A stretch of DNA of 64,000 bases from Alcanivorax limicola (GCF_019931215.1 NZ_JAIOUB010000001.1:372001-436000); one strand, 5' to 3'; positions 21,061 through 34,531 are shown, counted from the stretch's first letter. Translations and numbers: made by a program. Notes: a model not told the origin generated them from the letters alone.

Positions 21061-21554
21061 CGTTCCTGCAACGCCCAGGGATGCTCATAAATGACATCCA
21101 GTGGCAGCCGCTGGCCGGCGAGATAATCGTCCACGCAGCGCATCACCAGCGGGCTGCGGTGTTCCGCCTTCCTCTGCCGCAGGTCGTCAGCGGAGAGCCA
21201 GATCGCCTCGATAATGCCGCGATCCAGCCGCTGTCCGCGGTCATGTTTGAGCGGCTCGGCGATGAAGCAGTAGCGGTGATAGACCCCGGCGCGCGGATGC
21301 GGCTGGAAGATGTACATGCCCAGCAGGCCGGTGATCTTTACCTGCCAGGCGGTTTCTTCCAGGGTTTCCCGGAAGGCCGCCTGGGCCAGCAGTTCGCCGG
21401 CTTCCACATGTCCGGCAGGCTGGTTGATGACTTCCCGGGACGCGGCGCTGCCAGGGGCGGCGGCGCGTTCCTTCACCGTCTCCCTGACCATGAGAAAGCG
21501 GCCGTCCTGCTCGACCAGGGTTGCTACGGTAATATGGGGCGTGAAACTGTTCAT
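21057..21554 (-). CDS. nudJ: NUDIX hydrolase (NudJ-like)
   Basis: A 165-residue NUDIX hydrolase. The box [20 protein letters not shown] fits G-x5-E-x7-RE-U-x-EE with the final G replaced by Ala. The position directly before mnmA matches nudJ (phosphatase for hydroxymethylpyrimidine and nucleoside di/triphosphates) in E. coli. It is the first gene of the nudJ-mnmA-hflD run. Confidence 0.85.
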   Translation of the reverse strand: MNSFTPHITVATLVEQDGRFLMVRETVKERAAAPGSAASREVINQPAGHVEAGELLAQAAFRETLEETAWQVKITGLLGMYIFQPHPRAGVYHRYCFIAEPLKHDRGQRLDRGIIEAIWLSADDLRQRKAEHRSPLVMRCVDDYLAGQRLPLDVIYEHPWALQER

Positions 21555-21705
21555 GATTGACTCATTCCGGCGAGCGGGAGATGGTACACCACCCGGCCGA
21601 CGAGCGGCCAGACAAGCGCCTCACAACCGGCTCACAACCGCCTTGATCCGTGTGGGCGCAGCGCAAGTGGCCAGAGACCAAGTGGCCAGAAACAAAGGAC
21701 ATCGC

Positions 21706-22203
21706 ATGACCGACACATCACTCACACACCTGGATGCCCGCGGCCAGGCCTCCATGGTGGATGTCACCGACAAGCCCGAGACCGACCGCACCGCCCGCGC
21801 CATGGCCCGCATCCGCATGGCGCCGGCGACGCTGGCGCATATTCTGGACGGCCAGCACCCCAAGGGGGACGTCCTGGCGGTGGCGCGCATCGCTGGCATT
21901 CAGGCGGCCAAGAAGACCTGGGATCTGATTCCGCTGTGCCACCCGCTGCTGCTGACCCGTATCCGTGTGGAGATCACCCCCGAGGGCGATACGGCGCTGC
22001 TGATCCGGACAGAATGCCGGGTACGCGGTGTTACCGGCGTCGAGATGGAGGCCCTGACGGCGGCGTCCGTGGCGGCGCTGACGCTGTATGACATGTGCAA
22101 GGCGGTGGACCGCGGCATGGTCATCGAGGAGATATGTCTGCTTGAGAAGCAGGGCGGCCGCAGCGGCACCTGGCAGCGCGATGGCGCGGAGCCCCGCTCA
22201 TGA
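21706..22203 (+). CDS. moaC: Cyclic pyranopterin monophosphate synthase MoaC
   Basis: A 165-residue enzyme forming cyclic pyranopterin monophosphate with MoaA in molybdenum cofactor synthesis. It starts [20 protein letters not shown], with [14 protein letters not shown] and [23 protein letters not shown] as the family blocks and the active-site lysine in the latter. AAAGGAC precedes the ATG; the upstream open frame is not used. The stop overlaps moaD (ATGA). moaA and moaB are not here. Confidence 0.96.
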   Translation: MTDTSLTHLDARGQASMVDVTDKPETDRTARAMARIRMAPATLAHILDGQHPKGDVLAVARIAGIQAAKKTWDLIPLCHPLLLTRIRVEITPEGDTALLIRTECRVRGVTGVEMEALTAASVAALTLYDMCKAVDRGMVIEEICLLEKQGGRSGTWQRDGAEPRS

Positions 22204-22457
22204 TTCGCATCCTCTTTTTTGCCAGCCTGCGAGAGCGACTCGGCGAGGCGGAAGTGACGCTGGCGCCCGCACCCGAATTGAAGACCGTGGCCGATGTTCG
22301 CGCCGCGCTGGCGGCACGCACCGATGGTCGCTGGGCGGAATTACTGAGCGTCGAGCAGCTCCTGCTCGCTGCCGTCAATGAAACCATGGCCCCCCCGGAA
22401 ACTGCCGTGCAGGACGGTGATGTCGTGGCGTTCTTCCCACCGGTAACGGGGGGGTGA
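22200..22457 (+). CDS. moaD: Molybdopterin synthase sulfur carrier subunit
   Basis: An 85-residue beta-grasp ubiquitin-like protein ending in PPVTGG. The terminal Gly-Gly is the site adenylated and thiocarboxylated. Coupled to moaC by a four-base overlap and one base from moaE. Confidence 0.95.
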   Translation: MIRILFFASLRERLGEAEVTLAPAPELKTVADVRAALAARTDGRWAELLSVEQLLLAAVNETMAPPETAVQDGDVVAFFPPVTGG

Positions 22458-22458
22458 C

Positions 22459-22980
22459 ATGACCATGGCCGACACGATCTCGTCCGACCTGAACTCGCCT
22501 GACGGACCCTTCTGGCACCGCATTCAGACGGCGCCGATCGACTGCGGCGCGGCCCAGCAATGGCTGTCCGCTGATATCGTCGGCGCGGCGGGCGCCACGG
22601 TGCTGTTTACCGGCCAGGTGCGCAGTGAGCAGGGGCAGGTCTCTGCACTGTCTCTGGAGCATTACCCGGGCATGAGCGAGAAGGTGCTGGCCGGGCTGAT
22701 CCGTGAGGTCGCACAACGCTGGCCGCTGCTGCGCGCGCTGGCCTGGCACCGTGTTGGCGATATGGGCGCGGGGGACGCCATTGTCGTGGTGGGCGTTGCC
22801 GCGGCCCATCGCCAGGCCGCTTTTGAGGCCTGCAGTTGCCTGATGGACCGGGTCAAGACGGAAGTGCCGCTGTGGAAGAAGGTCAGCGGCCCCGACGGGA
22901 GCGACTGGGTGGACGCCCGCGACGCGGATCTGGCCGCCGCCCGGCGCTGGCACGACTCGGGCGAGGCAGATGAACGCTGA
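22459..22980 (+). CDS. moaE: Molybdopterin synthase catalytic subunit
   Basis: A 173-residue large subunit that inserts two sulfurs, carried by MoaD, into precursor [55 protein letters not shown] and the catalytic Lys in KTEVPLWKK are characteristic. The N-terminal extension of about 30 residues is longer than usual. The last 98 bases overlap the convergent rluE gene. Confidence 0.95.
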   Translation: MTMADTISSDLNSPDGPFWHRIQTAPIDCGAAQQWLSADIVGAAGATVLFTGQVRSEQGQVSALSLEHYPGMSEKVLAGLIREVAQRWPLLRALAWHRVGDMGAGDAIVVVGVAAAHRQAAFEACSCLMDRVKTEVPLWKKVSGPDGSDWVDARDADLAAARRWHDSGEADER

Positions 22981-23530
22981 TTTCCCGGTGCATGCCGGGC
23001 AACAGCTTTTCATCGCCTGAATAGGCATCGCCAAGATGCCAGTCACCGATCTGCCAGCGCACCAGCCGCAGGGTAGGGCAGCCAATTGCCGCCGTCATGC
23101 GCCGCACCTGACGGTTACGGCCCTCGGTAATGGTGAGTCGCAGCCAGCTGTCCGGTACGGATTTGCGCTCCCGCACCGGTGGATCACGCGGCCATAGTGC
23201 TGGTGGCGGGATCAGGGCCACCTCTGCGGGGCGCGTTAGACCATCGTTCAATTGAACGCCATCGCGAAGTTGCTGAAGCTGTGCCGCGTCAGGAATGCCT
23301 TCCACCTGCACCAGATAGGTCTTCGGCAGATGGAATGTCGGCTGACTGATGCGCGCCTGCAGTGCACCGTCATCGGTCAGCAACAACAATCCTTCAGAGT
23401 CCCAGTCCAGGCGGCCCGCAGGATAAACGCCGGGGATGGCAATATAGTCCGCCAGCGTCGAGCGCCCGCTGCTGTCGGTGAATTGCGACAGCACCCGGAA
23501 GGGTTTATTGAACAGCACCAGGCGCGCCAT
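22883..23530 (-). CDS. rluE: 23S rRNA pseudouridine(2457) synthase RluE
   Basis: A 215-residue pseudouridine synthase of the RsuA/RluB family. It starts [17 protein letters not shown]. The catalytic Asp is in [18 protein letters not shown], and [12 protein letters not shown] is the conserved C-terminal motif. ATG at 23530 gives the normal length; an open frame extends further upstream. The last 30 or so residues are Arg/Pro-rich and lie antisense to moaE. Divergent from icd, as in Pseudomonas. Confidence 0.92.
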   Translation of the reverse strand: MARLVLFNKPFRVLSQFTDSSGRSTLADYIAIPGVYPAGRLDWDSEGLLLLTDDGALQARISQPTFHLPKTYLVQVEGIPDAAQLQQLRDGVQLNDGLTRPAEVALIPPPALWPRDPPVRERKSVPDSWLRLTITEGRNRQVRRMTAAIGCPTLRLVRWQIGDWHLGDAYSGDEKLLPGMHREISVHLPRPSRASAGRRPDPRRGRPPSRSRRGR

Positions 23531-23628
23531 GGCCAAATCTCCGCTGTCTGGCAAGTGTGTTATCGCGGGTTGTCCGGAAACTGCACGGCATGTCCGCAAA
23601 AGGTCAGGCAAGGTTGTCGCGCCGATGC

Positions 23629-23634
23629 TATAAT
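23629..23634 (+). promoter_or_regulatory. Candidate -10 box of icd
   Basis: A perfect TATAAT lies 69 bases before the icd start codon, in the divergent rluE/icd spacer. No good -35 box is seen at 16-18 bp. Confidence 0.45.
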
Positions 23635-23702
23635 CGCGCCTCTCGGGCTTACCCAGGCCCAGCTACCGAATTGTACGGTTATTTTCCAGAGGGAGTAGTT
23701 AG

Positions 23703-24956
<1,254 letters not shown>

Positions 24957-24965
<9 letters not shown>

Positions 24966-24981
24966 GCGCGGCTTACCGTTC
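24957..24981. terminator. Perfect hairpin over the stop codons of icd and cspD
   Basis: An 11-bp perfect inverted repeat, GAACGGTAAGC and GCTTACCGTTC, with a 3-base loop. The left arm carries the icd stop and the right arm the cspD stop. No T-run flanks it, so it may act as a transcript 3'-end barrier rather than a standard intrinsic terminator. Confidence 0.6.
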
Positions 24982-25338
24982 TGTGACCGGCGCTGCCGCC
25001 AGTGGCGGTGCGTCGGTGCTCTGGTCGGTACTCTGATTGGTACTCTGATTGGTGTTCTGGTCGGTGCTCTGATTAGTGTTCTGGCTGGTGCTTTCGGCAG
25101 CGGGGCTGCCTGTATCTTGTGTGGCGCCTGGCGCGTCGGCAGGTTTCAGGTTTACGGCGTGGTAGCCCTTGTTCGCCGCCTGCAACTCGTACTCCACCGG
25201 TTGCCCGGCCTTCAGGCTGCGGTAGCCGTCCATCTGGATGTAGGAGTAGTGGACAAACAGGTCTTCACCCCCGGCATCCGGGCGGATGAAGCCGTAGCCC
25301 TTCGCGTTGTTGAACCATTTTACCTTGCCCGTCGCCAT
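24973..25338 (-). CDS. cspD: Cold-shock-domain protein CspD with extended polar tail
   Basis: A 121-residue protein. Residues 1-68 are a full cold-shock domain ([15 protein letters not shown] with RNP-1, [10 protein letters not shown] with RNP-2) closest to CspD, including the [18 protein letters not shown] block. CspD inhibits replication in stationary phase in E. coli and, as here, lies divergent from clpSA. The remaining 50 residues are a low-complexity Asn/Gln/Ser/Thr/Asp tail absent from E. coli CspD, which has 74 residues. AAGGA precedes the ATG at 25338; the frame is open further upstream without support. Confidence 0.88.
   Translation of the reverse strand: MATGKVKWFNNAKGYGFIRPDAGGEDLFVHYSYIQMDGYRSLKAGQPVEYELQAANKGYHAVNLKPADAPGATQDTGSPAAESTSQNTNQSTDQNTNQSTNQSTDQSTDAPPLAAAPVTER
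25013..25095. repeat. Short tandem repeats encoding the CspD tail
   Basis: Variants of CTCTGATTGGTA and CTGGTCGGTACT, 12 bp each, alternate and encode NQST/DQST units. The unit is a multiple of three, so copy-number changes would keep the frame. Confidence 0.75.
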
Positions 25339-25655
25339 GGTCCTTCTCTCTGTTACGTCTGCCGCTCCGATGGCAGTGCGATCCCCGTTATCTCCGCCCT
25401 CACGTGAATTCAGGTAAGCTGGTACCTGTGATGTGCAACATGAGGTGTCATTGACCGCACCCTGAAACTGAAAAGCCTGAGTCGTACAACTTTTAATCAA
25501 CATGAAGGAAGAGTCAACCCCCGCCGGGCGGCTGGCTGATTGACGGGATGAGCACAGGATGCGCGTTCGGATGAAGGGGCTTGAAAAAAGCCGGATGATT
25601 CACCATAACTTGATTGCCTGAAGCGCATGACAGGTATACAACGATAGAGAGCAGC
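25339..25655. promoter_or_regulatory. Divergent cspD/clpS regulatory spacer
   Basis: A 317-bp gene-free region that must carry promoters for cspD (leftward) and clpSA (rightward). TTGATT and TATACA occur upstream of clpS but at a 19-bp distance, so no promoter is assigned with confidence. No RNA gene is seen. Confidence 0.4.
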
Positions 25656-26024
25656 ATGAATTTTCATTCAACCCGACAGGTCACTCTCGGGCCTGAACAG
25701 CCCCCTGAGAAACCCGGCCAGCCGGATCGGCATGGCGATCTGGCCGTAGAGGAAGCGAAGCCGAAACTGAGCCCGCCACCCCTCTACAAGGTATTGATGC
25801 TCAACGACGATTACACCCCGATGGATTTTGTGGTGGAGGTGCTGGAAACGTTCTTTGCCATGGACCGTGAAAAGGCGACACGCGTCATGTTGACGGTGCA
25901 TACGGAAGGGCGAGCGGTGTGCGGTCTGTTTACCCGCGACATTGCTGAAACCAAGGCGGCGCAAGTAGTTGATTATGCCCGCGACAATCAGCACCCATTG
26001 ATGTGCCAGGTAGAGTCGGCCTGA
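25656..26024 (+). CDS. clpS: ATP-dependent Clp protease adaptor ClpS
   Basis: A 122-residue adaptor that binds N-degrons (Leu, Phe, Trp, Tyr N-termini) and hands them to ClpAP. The N-terminal 45 residues are flexible and Pro/Glu-rich. The core starts [21 protein letters not shown] (LNDDYTPM is part of the binding pocket) and contains [17 protein letters not shown] at 25656 is chosen over an upstream TTG. It pairs functionally with aat and bpt downstream, which attach Leu/Phe or Leu to protein N-termini. Confidence 0.94.
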   Translation: MNFHSTRQVTLGPEQPPEKPGQPDRHGDLAVEEAKPKLSPPPLYKVLMLNDDYTPMDFVVEVLETFFAMDREKATRVMLTVHTEGRAVCGLFTRDIAETKAAQVVDYARDNQHPLMCQVESA

Positions 26025-26055
26025 CCTAATTTTCCTCGTGACCGAGAGGTGAGCC

Positions 26056-28326
26056 ATGCTCAGCAGAGAACTGGAACTGACCCTGAACGACGCGTTCCGC
26101 CACGCGCGCACCCACCGTCATGAGTTCATGACCGTCGAGCATCTGTTGCTGGCGCTTCTGGACAATCAAGCCGCTGTTGAAGTGCTGGAGTCCTGCGGCG
26201 CTGACCTCGTTGATCTGCGCCAGGCGCTGGACCGCTTTATCGACGACACCACCCCCCTGATTCCCGATGACGACCCGGAGCGTGATACGCAGCCGACGCT
26301 GGGCTTCCAGCGCGTATTGCAGCGCGCTGTCTTCCATGTGCAGTCGTCCGGCAAGCGCGAAGTGACCGGCGCCAATGTACTGGTCGCCATCTTCAGTGAG
26401 CAGGAAAGCCAGGCGGTGTATCTGCTGCGGGCCCAGAACATCAACCGCGTCGACGTGGTCAATTTTATCAGCCACGGCATTTCCCGGATTCACGAGGGCG
26501 ACGAGGCCGAGCGCCCGCAGGAGGCGACCGAAGAGGGCGCCGAGGGCAGTGCCACCAGCGCGCTGGACAATTACGCCAGCAACCTCAATGAGCTGGCCCG
26601 CCAGGATCGTATTGATCCGCTGGTCGGTCGTGCCTTCGAAATCGAGCGTGCGGCGCAGATTCTCTGCCGTCGACGCAAGAACAACCCGTTGCTGGTAGGC
26701 GAGCCGGGCGTAGGCAAGACGGCCATCGCCGAAGGCCTGGCCTGGATGATTGTCGAGGGCAAGGTGCCGGAGCCGCTGGAAGACGCCATTGTCTATTCAC
26801 TGGATATGGGCGCGTTACTGGCGGGCACCAAATACCGGGGCGATTTCGAGAAGCGCTTCAAGGCATTGCTGGGCGAGCTGGAGAAGCACCCCAACGCTAT
26901 TCTGTTTATCGATGAAATTCATACCATCATCGGCGCCGGTGCAGCCTCCGGCGGTGTCATGGATGCCTCCAACCTGCTGAAACCGGCACTGGCCAACGGC
27001 AGTATCAAGTGCATGGGCTCCACCACGTTCCAGGAGTACCGGGGCATTTTCGAGAAAGACCGGGCCCTGTCCCGGCGTTTTCAGAAGATCGATGTGCTGG
27101 AACCCACGGTGGACGAAACCATCGGCATTCTGCGTGGCCTGAAAAAACGCTTCGAGGATCATCACTCGGTGATTTACGCCGATGAGGCCCTGCGCAGTGC
27201 CGCGGAGCTTTCATCGCGTTATATCAACGACCGTTACCTGCCAGACAAGGCCATTGATGTCATCGATGAGGTGGGTGCCTGGCAGCGGCTGCGGCCGGAA
27301 GGCGAGCGCAAGGAGATCATCGAGGTCGATGATGTCGAAGCAATGGTCGCCAAGATTGCACGCATCCCGCCAAAATCCGTGTCCCAGTCAGACAAGGAAC
27401 TGCTGCGTAATCTCGAGCGGGACCTGAAGATGACGGTGTTCGGGCAGGACCCGGCGATCGAGGCCCTGTCAGCGGCGATCAAGCTGTCCCGCGCGGGTCT
27501 CAAGGCCGCAGACAAGCCTGTGGGCAGCTTCATGTTTGCCGGGCCCACCGGGGTCGGCAAGACCGAAGTCAGTCGACAGCTGGCTCGCGCCCTGGGCGTG
27601 GAGCTGGTGCGTTTCGATATGTCGGAATACATGGAGCGGCATACCGTCAGCCGTCTGATCGGTGCACCGCCGGGGTATGTGGGCTTTGATCAGGGCGGGC
27701 TGTTGACCGAAGCCATCACCAAGACGCCGCACTGCGTGTTGCTGCTGGACGAGATCGAGAAGGCCCACCCGGAAGTCTTCAATCTGCTGTTGCAGGTGAT
27801 GGATCATGCCACCCTGACGGACAACAATGGCCGCAAGGCGGACTTCCGCAACGTCATTCTGATCATGACCACCAATGCCGGGGCGGATGTCATGAGTCGT
27901 GCGTCCATCGGTTTCACCCTGCAGGATCACGCCACCGACGGTAGCGAAGCGCTGAAGAAGATGTTCACGCCAGAGTTCCGCAACCGTCTGGATGCCACCA
28001 TCCAGTTCGGTGCGCTCACGCCCGAGACCATTCTGGGTGTAGTGGACAAGTTCCTGACCGAATTGCAGGCGCAGCTGGACGAGCGCGGCGTCACACTGCA
28101 CGTGGATCAGCAGGCCCGCGTCTGGATGTCTGAACACGGCTACGACCGCGCGATGGGCGCTCGCCCCATGGCCAGACTGATTCAGGAACAGCTGAAGAAG
28201 CCGTTGGCGGAAATGCTGCTGTTCGGGGAGTTGGCCGAGCACGGTGGCAAGGTCGATGTGACCGCCAATGACAAGGGGCTGGTGTTGACGGTGTCCGAGG
28301 CAGAGGCTGAAGAACCAGCCACCTGA
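26056..28326 (+). CDS. clpA: Clp protease ATP-binding subunit ClpA
   Basis: A 756-residue AAA+ unfoldase with an N-domain of two Clp repeats (1-140) that docks ClpS. The first ATPase module has Walker [10 protein letters not shown] and Walker [10 protein letters not shown]. The second has GPTGVGKTE and [11 protein letters not shown] ClpP-docking loop of the IGL type is expected between them in the second module. A GAGAGGTGAG Shine-Dalgarno precedes the ATG, 31 bp after clpS; the two form an operon. clpP is not here. Confidence 0.97.
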   Translation: MLSRELELTLNDAFRHARTHRHEFMTVEHLLLALLDNQAAVEVLESCGADLVDLRQALDRFIDDTTPLIPDDDPERDTQPTLGFQRVLQRAVFHVQSSGKREVTGANVLVAIFSEQESQAVYLLRAQNINRVDVVNFISHGISRIHEGDEAERPQEATEEGAEGSATSALDNYASNLNELARQDRIDPLVGRAFEIERAAQILCRRRKNNPLLVGEPGVGKTAIAEGLAWMIVEGKVPEPLEDAIVYSLDMGALLAGTKYRGDFEKRFKALLGELEKHPNAILFIDEIHTIIGAGAASGGVMDASNLLKPALANGSIKCMGSTTFQEYRGIFEKDRALSRRFQKIDVLEPTVDETIGILRGLKKRFEDHHSVIYADEALRSAAELSSRYINDRYLPDKAIDVIDEVGAWQRLRPEGERKEIIEVDDVEAMVAKIARIPPKSVSQSDKELLRNLERDLKMTVFGQDPAIEALSAAIKLSRAGLKAADKPVGSFMFAGPTGVGKTEVSRQLARALGVELVRFDMSEYMERHTVSRLIGAPPGYVGFDQGGLLTEAITKTPHCVLLLDEIEKAHPEVFNLLLQVMDHATLTDNNGRKADFRNVILIMTTNAGADVMSRASIGFTLQDHATDGSEALKKMFTPEFRNRLDATIQFGALTPETILGVVDKFLTELQAQLDERGVTLHVDQQARVWMSEHGYDRAMGARPMARLIQEQLKKPLAEMLLFGELAEHGGKVDVTANDKGLVLTVSEAEAEEPAT

Positions 28327-28337
28327 GACGCCGAGTG

Positions 28338-28367
28338 CTGCAGGGGTGGGGGCTCCCGCCTCTGCAG
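28338..28367. terminator. Strong hairpin between clpA and infA
   Basis: A 13-bp stem (CTGCAGGGGTGGG with CCCGCCTCTGCAG, including two G-U pairs) around the loop GGCT, followed by TGTTATTTC on the plus strand. It probably ends the clpSA transcript and may also serve infA. Confidence 0.7.
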
Positions 28368-28369
28368 TG

Positions 28370-28588
28370 TTATTTCATACGGAAGGTGATCCGGCCCTTG
28401 CTCAGGTCGTAAGGGGACATCTCCACCTTGACCCGGTCGCCGGTCAGAATACGGATATAGTGTTTGCGCATCTTGCCGGAGATATGGGCGATGATCTCGT
28501 GCCCGTTATCCAGCTTAACGCGAAACATGGTGTTAGGCAGGGTGTCTACCACTACGCCTTCAAGTTCGATTTGCTCTTCTTTCGCCAT
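28370..28588 (-). CDS. infA: Translation initiation factor IF-1
   Basis: A 72-residue S1/OB-fold protein, exactly the family length. [24 protein letters not shown] and [21 protein letters not shown] are diagnostic. It occupies the A site of the 30S subunit during initiation. The gene lies downstream of bpt, about 80 bp away. Confidence 0.98.
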   Translation of the reverse strand: MAKEEQIELEGVVVDTLPNTMFRVKLDNGHEIIAHISGKMRKHYIRILTGDRVKVEMSPYDLSKGRITFRMK

Positions 28589-28668
28589 GCAATCAGTCGA
28601 CCCTTCAGGGCTGCTCAGATTTAAGAGGCGCAATTGTGCCGGAAATGGGCAGACCCTGCAAAGGCTTC

Positions 28669-29379
28669 CTAGGGATATTCGCCCCAGACGTCCTGACGGA
28701 GCAGTTCCAGGGGCTGAAACGCTTCCTTGTAGCGCATCTTGCGGCAGCGACGAATCCAGTACCCCAGGTACAGATGTGGCAGCGCCTTGTCCCGACAGTG
28801 ACGGATTTGCCAGAGAATGGCATAGGTGCCCAGGCTCAGCTCGGGCCGGTTCGGCTCATAGAAGGTATAAACCGCAGACAGGCCGTCCGCGAGCTGGTCC
28901 ATCACCGCCACGGCCAACAGCTGGTCGTCCTCATCCCGGAAGCAGCAGAAGCGGGTGTCACTCCAGCTGGACATCAGGAAGCTGGCAAACTGCTCCTGAC
29001 TGGGCGGGAACATGTCGCCATCCCCGTGGCGGCGTTCAATATAGCGGCTGTAGAGTTGATACAGCTCGTTGGTAAAGCGGGGCTCCACCACTTCAACGCG
29101 CAAGCGCTCATTGCGGGCCATGATGCGTCGCTGGCTGCGATTGGGGGAAAAATCCATGACGCGGACACGCGCCGGGATACAGGCCTGGCAGGGGCCGCAG
29201 TGCGGCCGATACAGGTAATCCCCGCTGCGGCGGAAGCCCATGCGGGTCAGGTCGTTGTAGAGCGCCGGGGTAATCCGGGCATGCGGATCAACGAACAGCG
29301 TGGTGGCCTGGTGATCTTCCAGGTAGCTGCAGGCATGGGCCGGCGTGCTGAAAAAACGCAGTGTCGCCAGATCACTCAT
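28669..29379 (-). CDS. bpt: Leucyl-tRNA:Asp/Glu N-terminal transferase (Bpt/Ate-like)
   Basis: A 236-residue arginyltransferase-family enzyme; bacterial Bpt adds Leu to N-terminal Asp or Glu, creating ClpS degrons. [25 protein letters not shown] holds the conserved Cys cluster, and [20 protein letters not shown] is the C-terminal GNAT-like motif. [10 protein letters not shown] aligns with the usual family start; ATG nine bases upstream is an alternative. It is 25 bp downstream of aat. Confidence 0.94.
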   Translation of the reverse strand: MSDLATLRFFSTPAHACSYLEDHQATTLFVDPHARITPALYNDLTRMGFRRSGDYLYRPHCGPCQACIPARVRVMDFSPNRSQRRIMARNERLRVEVVEPRFTNELYQLYSRYIERRHGDGDMFPPSQEQFASFLMSSWSDTRFCCFRDEDDQLLAVAVMDQLADGLSAVYTFYEPNRPELSLGTYAILWQIRHCRDKALPHLYLGYWIRRCRKMRYKEAFQPLELLRQDVWGEYP

Positions 29380-29404
29380 ACAGACCATCCGTCCTCGTAA
29401 TGGG

Positions 29405-30154
29405 TTAAGGCGTAACAAGCGAGTAGCGTGCGACATACGCCGTCAGTGGCGCGGCAAGATGGGGCCAGTGCCAGCCTGAGGGCGTCGCAGCGCGAATCCC
29501 TTCTGAAAGCTTCGCCTCAAAATCCCGGCGAGGCAAGGTACGGGCGCCCAGAGACAGCAGGTGCGGGGTTTCCATCTGGCAGTCGATCAGCTCGATGCCA
29601 TGGGCGGGCTGCAAGCGGCACAAAAGCGCGAGGGCCGCTTTGGACGCATTGTCCGCACGACTGAACATGGATTCACCGAAGAAGACCCCGCCCAGGCAGA
29701 CGCCGTACAGGCCGCCGCAGAGCGTGCCGTCCTGCCAGACCTCAACGCTGTGAGCGTAGCCGGCCCGGTGCAGGGCAAGATAAGCGTCACGCATCTCTGC
29801 GACGATCCAGGTGCCGCCGTCCGCATCCCGCGGGGCGGCACAGGCATCCATCACGGCAGGGAAGTGCTGGTCTATGCTGAACTGAAAATGATCCCGGCGC
29901 AGCAGGCGGCGCAAGCTGCGGCTGAGATGGAAGTGTTCGGGGAGCAATACCAGCCGCGGGTCAGGCGTCCACCACAAGATGGGCTGGTCATCATTGAACC
30001 AGGGGAAGATGCCGCTGGAATAGGCGCGAACCAGGGTCTCGACAGACAGATCCGCGCCAAGGGCAAGCAGGCCATCAGGCTCGGTGAGTGCCTGGTCGGT
30101 GGGCGGGAAGGGCGCCCCCGGCGACAGCCAGGGAACGCCCGGTCCACGACTCAT
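29405..30154 (-). CDS. aat: Leucyl/phenylalanyl-tRNA--protein transferase
   Basis: A 249-residue enzyme adding Leu or Phe to N-terminal Lys or Arg. VRAYSSGIFPWFNDDQPILWWTPDPR is the core signature; GGLYGVCLGGVFFGESMFSRADNASKAAL and ELIDCQM are further conserved blocks. Together with bpt and clpSA it forms the N-end-rule module. Sits between trxB and bpt on the minus strand. Confidence 0.97.
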   Translation of the reverse strand: MSRGPGVPWLSPGAPFPPTDQALTEPDGLLALGADLSVETLVRAYSSGIFPWFNDDQPILWWTPDPRLVLLPEHFHLSRSLRRLLRRDHFQFSIDQHFPAVMDACAAPRDADGGTWIVAEMRDAYLALHRAGYAHSVEVWQDGTLCGGLYGVCLGGVFFGESMFSRADNASKAALALLCRLQPAHGIELIDCQMETPHLLSLGARTLPRRDFEAKLSEGIRAATPSGWHWPHLAAPLTAYVARYSLVTP

Positions 30155-30189
30155 ACAGGGCTCACGCCGCCAGACTCACGCTGCCAGAT

Positions 30190-31547
<1,358 letters not shown>

Positions 31548-33860
31548 TTGAGTAATTCCAAGGTTCAATCAGAGACTTCCGGGTGGTCCCGGCATCTGCG
31601 CCGTGGGTTGCTGGAGGGCATGGTTATCAGCCTGATCGCCCTGTCGCTGTATCTGTTGCTGGCGCTGGTCACCTACAACCCCCGTGACCCGGGCTGGTCA
31701 TTCATGGGTGATGCGAGCCAGGTACACAACGCTGGCGGGCGCTTTGGTGCCTTCGCCGCCGATTTGCTGTTCATCCTGTTTGGTTATCTGGCCTATCTGT
31801 TCCCGCTGCTGGTGGCGTTCTGGGCGGCGCGCGTACTGCGCGAGCGTCATGCCGGCCTCGCGGGCAACTGGCCCATGTTCAGTCTGCGCCTGGTGGGCTT
31901 CATCCTGACCATGATGGCGGGTACGGCGCTGGCCTGGATGCACTTCTCCGGCAACGGTAGCATTTTGCCAGAGGATGCCGGCGGTATTATTGGCCAGGTC
32001 ATAGGTCGCGCCTCGCTGGATGCGTTCAATCCGCTCGGCGGCACCCTGGTGCTGGTGTCCCTGTTCCTGATTGGCGTGACAATCTTTACGGACCTGTCCT
32101 GGATACGGCTGGCCGAGCGGCTGGGCGCGCTGGTCATGGGGCTGCTGCAGCGCATCCCGCGCTGGATCGTGGCTGTGCGTGAACGGCGGGCCGAGCAGCG
32201 CAAGGCCCAGGCCAATCTGGCACAGCGCCGCGAAGCGCGGGAAGTGGCGATGAAAAAGGCGGAAACCCGCAAGCCACCGACCATCGCGCCGCCGCCAAAG
32301 AAAGTGGAAAAAAGTGCCCGCGCCGAGAAAGAGCGCCAGCAACCGCTGTTTACCTCACAGGTCACCGGATCACTGCCGCCGCTGGGGCTGCTGGATGCGG
32401 TGGAAGAGGGCAACCGGGGCGGTTTTTCCAGTGAAGCACTGGATGGCATGTCGCGCTTGCTGGAGATCAAGCTGCGTGACTTCAATATTGAAGCCGAGGT
32501 CGTGGCCGTACAGCCCGGCCCGGTGATTACCCGTTTCGAGATTCAGCCTGCCGCCGGCATCAAGGTCAGCCGCATCACCAACCTGGCCAAGGACCTGGCG
32601 CGCTCGCTGGCGGTGATTTCCGTGCGTGTAGTGGAAGTGATTCCCGGCAAGACCACCGTTGGTATCGAGATTCCCAACGAACAGCGGGAGATGATTCGCT
32701 TTACCGAAGCGGTGGCCAGCAAGGCGTTCGACGATTCGCCCTCGCCACTGACGCTGGCGCTCGGCAAGGACATCAGTGGCGACCCGGTGGTGGCGGACCT
32801 TGCCAAGATGCCGCATCTGCTGGTGGCGGGTACCACGGGCTCCGGTAAATCAGTGGGGCTTAACGCCATGCTGCTGTCGATTCTGTTCAAGGCGACGCCG
32901 GAAGAAGTGCGCCTGATCATGATCGACCCGAAGATGCTGGAACTTGCCGTGTACGACGGCATCCCGCATCTGCTGACACCGGTGGTCACCGACATGAAGG
33001 AAGCCGCCAGTGCGCTGCGCTGGGGCGTGGCCGAAATGGAGCGCCGCTACAAGCTGATGGCGTCCCTGGGCGTGCGCAATATCGCCGGTTATAACCGCAA
33101 GGTCAGTGATGCGGAGAAGCAGGGGCAGCCATTAAAAGACCCGCTGTGGAAGCCGAAAGACCCGATGAACGTCGACGAGCCGGCGCCCTTGTTGCAGACG
33201 CTGCCGTATATCGTGATCGTCGTGGACGAATTTGCCGACATGATGATGATTGTCGGTAAAAAGGTAGAAGAACTGATTGCCCGGATCGCCCAGAAGGCCC
33301 GGGCGGCCGGTATCCACCTGATTCTGGCAACCCAGCGGCCGTCCGTGGATGTGATCACCGGCCTGATCAAGGCCAATGTGCCCTCGCGTATGGCGTTTCA
33401 GGTGTCCTCCAAGATCGATTCCCGCACGGTACTGGATCAGGGCGGAGCGGAGCAGCTGCTCGGCCACGGTGACATGCTTTATTTACCTGTCGGGGTCAGC
33501 GTACCGGAACGTGTGCACGGCGCCTTTGTCTCAGATGAGGAAGTGCACCGGGTCTGTGATGACTGGCGCAAGCGCGGCGAACCGGATTACCTGCCGGAAA
33601 TCCTGGAAGGGGGCGATATCAATGGCCCCATGCCGGGGATGGAAAGCGGTGATGACGACGCCGAGCAGGACCCGCTCTACGACGAGGCCGTGGCGCACGT
33701 GATTGAAAGCCGGCGTGCTTCGATCTCTGCCGTACAGCGGAAACTGAAAATCGGCTACAACCGGGCTGCACGCCTGGTGGAAGCCATGGAAATGGCCGGC
33801 GTAGTGACGTCAGCCGGCCATAACGGCCAGCGTGAAGTCATCGTGCCCGGCGGCGATTGA
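31548..33860 (+). CDS. ftsK: DNA translocase FtsK
   Basis: A 770-residue septal DNA translocase that moves chromosome ends through the closing septum and activates XerCD. Four membrane segments occupy about residues 28-180, followed by a short basic linker (200-270), so it is the compact form without the long Pro/Gln linker of E. coli. The motor has Walker A GTTGSGKS at 428-435 and [12 protein letters not shown] as Walker B. A C-terminal gamma winged helix ([22 protein letters not shown]) recognises KOPS. TTG at 31548 is chosen for AAAGGA nine bases upstream; no ATG is in frame nearby. Confidence 0.96.
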   Translation: MSNSKVQSETSGWSRHLRRGLLEGMVISLIALSLYLLLALVTYNPRDPGWSFMGDASQVHNAGGRFGAFAADLLFILFGYLAYLFPLLVAFWAARVLRERHAGLAGNWPMFSLRLVGFILTMMAGTALAWMHFSGNGSILPEDAGGIIGQVIGRASLDAFNPLGGTLVLVSLFLIGVTIFTDLSWIRLAERLGALVMGLLQRIPRWIVAVRERRAEQRKAQANLAQRREAREVAMKKAETRKPPTIAPPPKKVEKSARAEKERQQPLFTSQVTGSLPPLGLLDAVEEGNRGGFSSEALDGMSRLLEIKLRDFNIEAEVVAVQPGPVITRFEIQPAAGIKVSRITNLAKDLARSLAVISVRVVEVIPGKTTVGIEIPNEQREMIRFTEAVASKAFDDSPSPLTLALGKDISGDPVVADLAKMPHLLVAGTTGSGKSVGLNAMLLSILFKATPEEVRLIMIDPKMLELAVYDGIPHLLTPVVTDMKEAASALRWGVAEMERRYKLMASLGVRNIAGYNRKVSDAEKQGQPLKDPLWKPKDPMNVDEPAPLLQTLPYIVIVVDEFADMMMIVGKKVEELIARIAQKARAAGIHLILATQRPSVDVITGLIKANVPSRMAFQVSSKIDSRTVLDQGGAEQLLGHGDMLYLPVGVSVPERVHGAFVSDEEVHRVCDDWRKRGEPDYLPEILEGGDINGPMPGMESGDDDAEQDPLYDEAVAHVIESRRASISAVQRKLKIGYNRAARLVEAMEMAGVVTSAGHNGQREVIVPGGD

Positions 33861-33868
33861 GGAATCAG

Positions 33869-34531
33869 ATGAGCAACACTCGTATGCATAGCAGTGCCCG
33901 TGCCAGTCGATATCTGAAAGGCATGCTGGCGGCAGCTGCGCTGACGCTGCTGGCCCCCTTTGCCCAGGCTGATGCCACCGCCGAACTGGTCAAGCGTCTT
34001 ACCGGCGTGCAAAGCATGAGCTGTGATTTCGAGCAGCTGGTGCTGGATCGTGGTGGTTCCCGCTTGCAGCAGGCGAGCGGCGAGATGCTGGTGGCGCGTC
34101 CGCGGCAGTTCTATTGGCATGCGGACCAGCCCTATGAGCAGGTCGTGGTGTCCGATGGGGATGTGGTCTGGATCTATGACGTGGATCTGGAGCAGGTTAT
34201 CGAACGGGCGCTGGGTGAAGAGGTTGGCAATACGCCCGCCTTGTTGTTCAGCGGCAACCCGGATGAAGTGGCCGCTGAATTCCATATCGAGGAATCCGAC
34301 CGCCATCGTGGCACGGTCACCTATCGGCTGCGCCCGCGCGGTGAGGGCCAGTTGTTCGAGGTCCTGGAAGTCACCTTCGCCGGTAACCAGCCCCAGGGCA
34401 TGCGGCTGGAAGATGCGCTGGGCCAGCAGACCACCATCGAGTTCAGCAATGTACGCATGAACCAGTCCATCGATCCCGCCCGTTTTCGTTTTGAAATCCC
34501 TGACGGCGCGGATGTGATCAGCGAGCTGTGA
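33869..34531 (+). CDS. lolA: Outer-membrane lipoprotein carrier LolA
   Basis: A 220-residue periplasmic chaperone carrying lipoproteins from LolCDE to LolB. The signal peptide ends LLAPFAQA-DATAEL. The mature part, with LTGVQSMSCDFEQLVLD, MLVARPRQFYWHADQPYEQVVVSDG and VWIYDVDLEQV, follows LolA closely. GAGGA precedes ATG 33869. The stop overlaps the rarA GTG start in GTGA. Confidence 0.95.
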   Translation: MSNTRMHSSARASRYLKGMLAAAALTLLAPFAQADATAELVKRLTGVQSMSCDFEQLVLDRGGSRLQQASGEMLVARPRQFYWHADQPYEQVVVSDGDVVWIYDVDLEQVIERALGEEVGNTPALLFSGNPDEVAAEFHIEESDRHRGTVTYRLRPRGEGQLFEVLEVTFAGNQPQGMRLEDALGQQTTIEFSNVRMNQSIDPARFRFEIPDGADVISEL

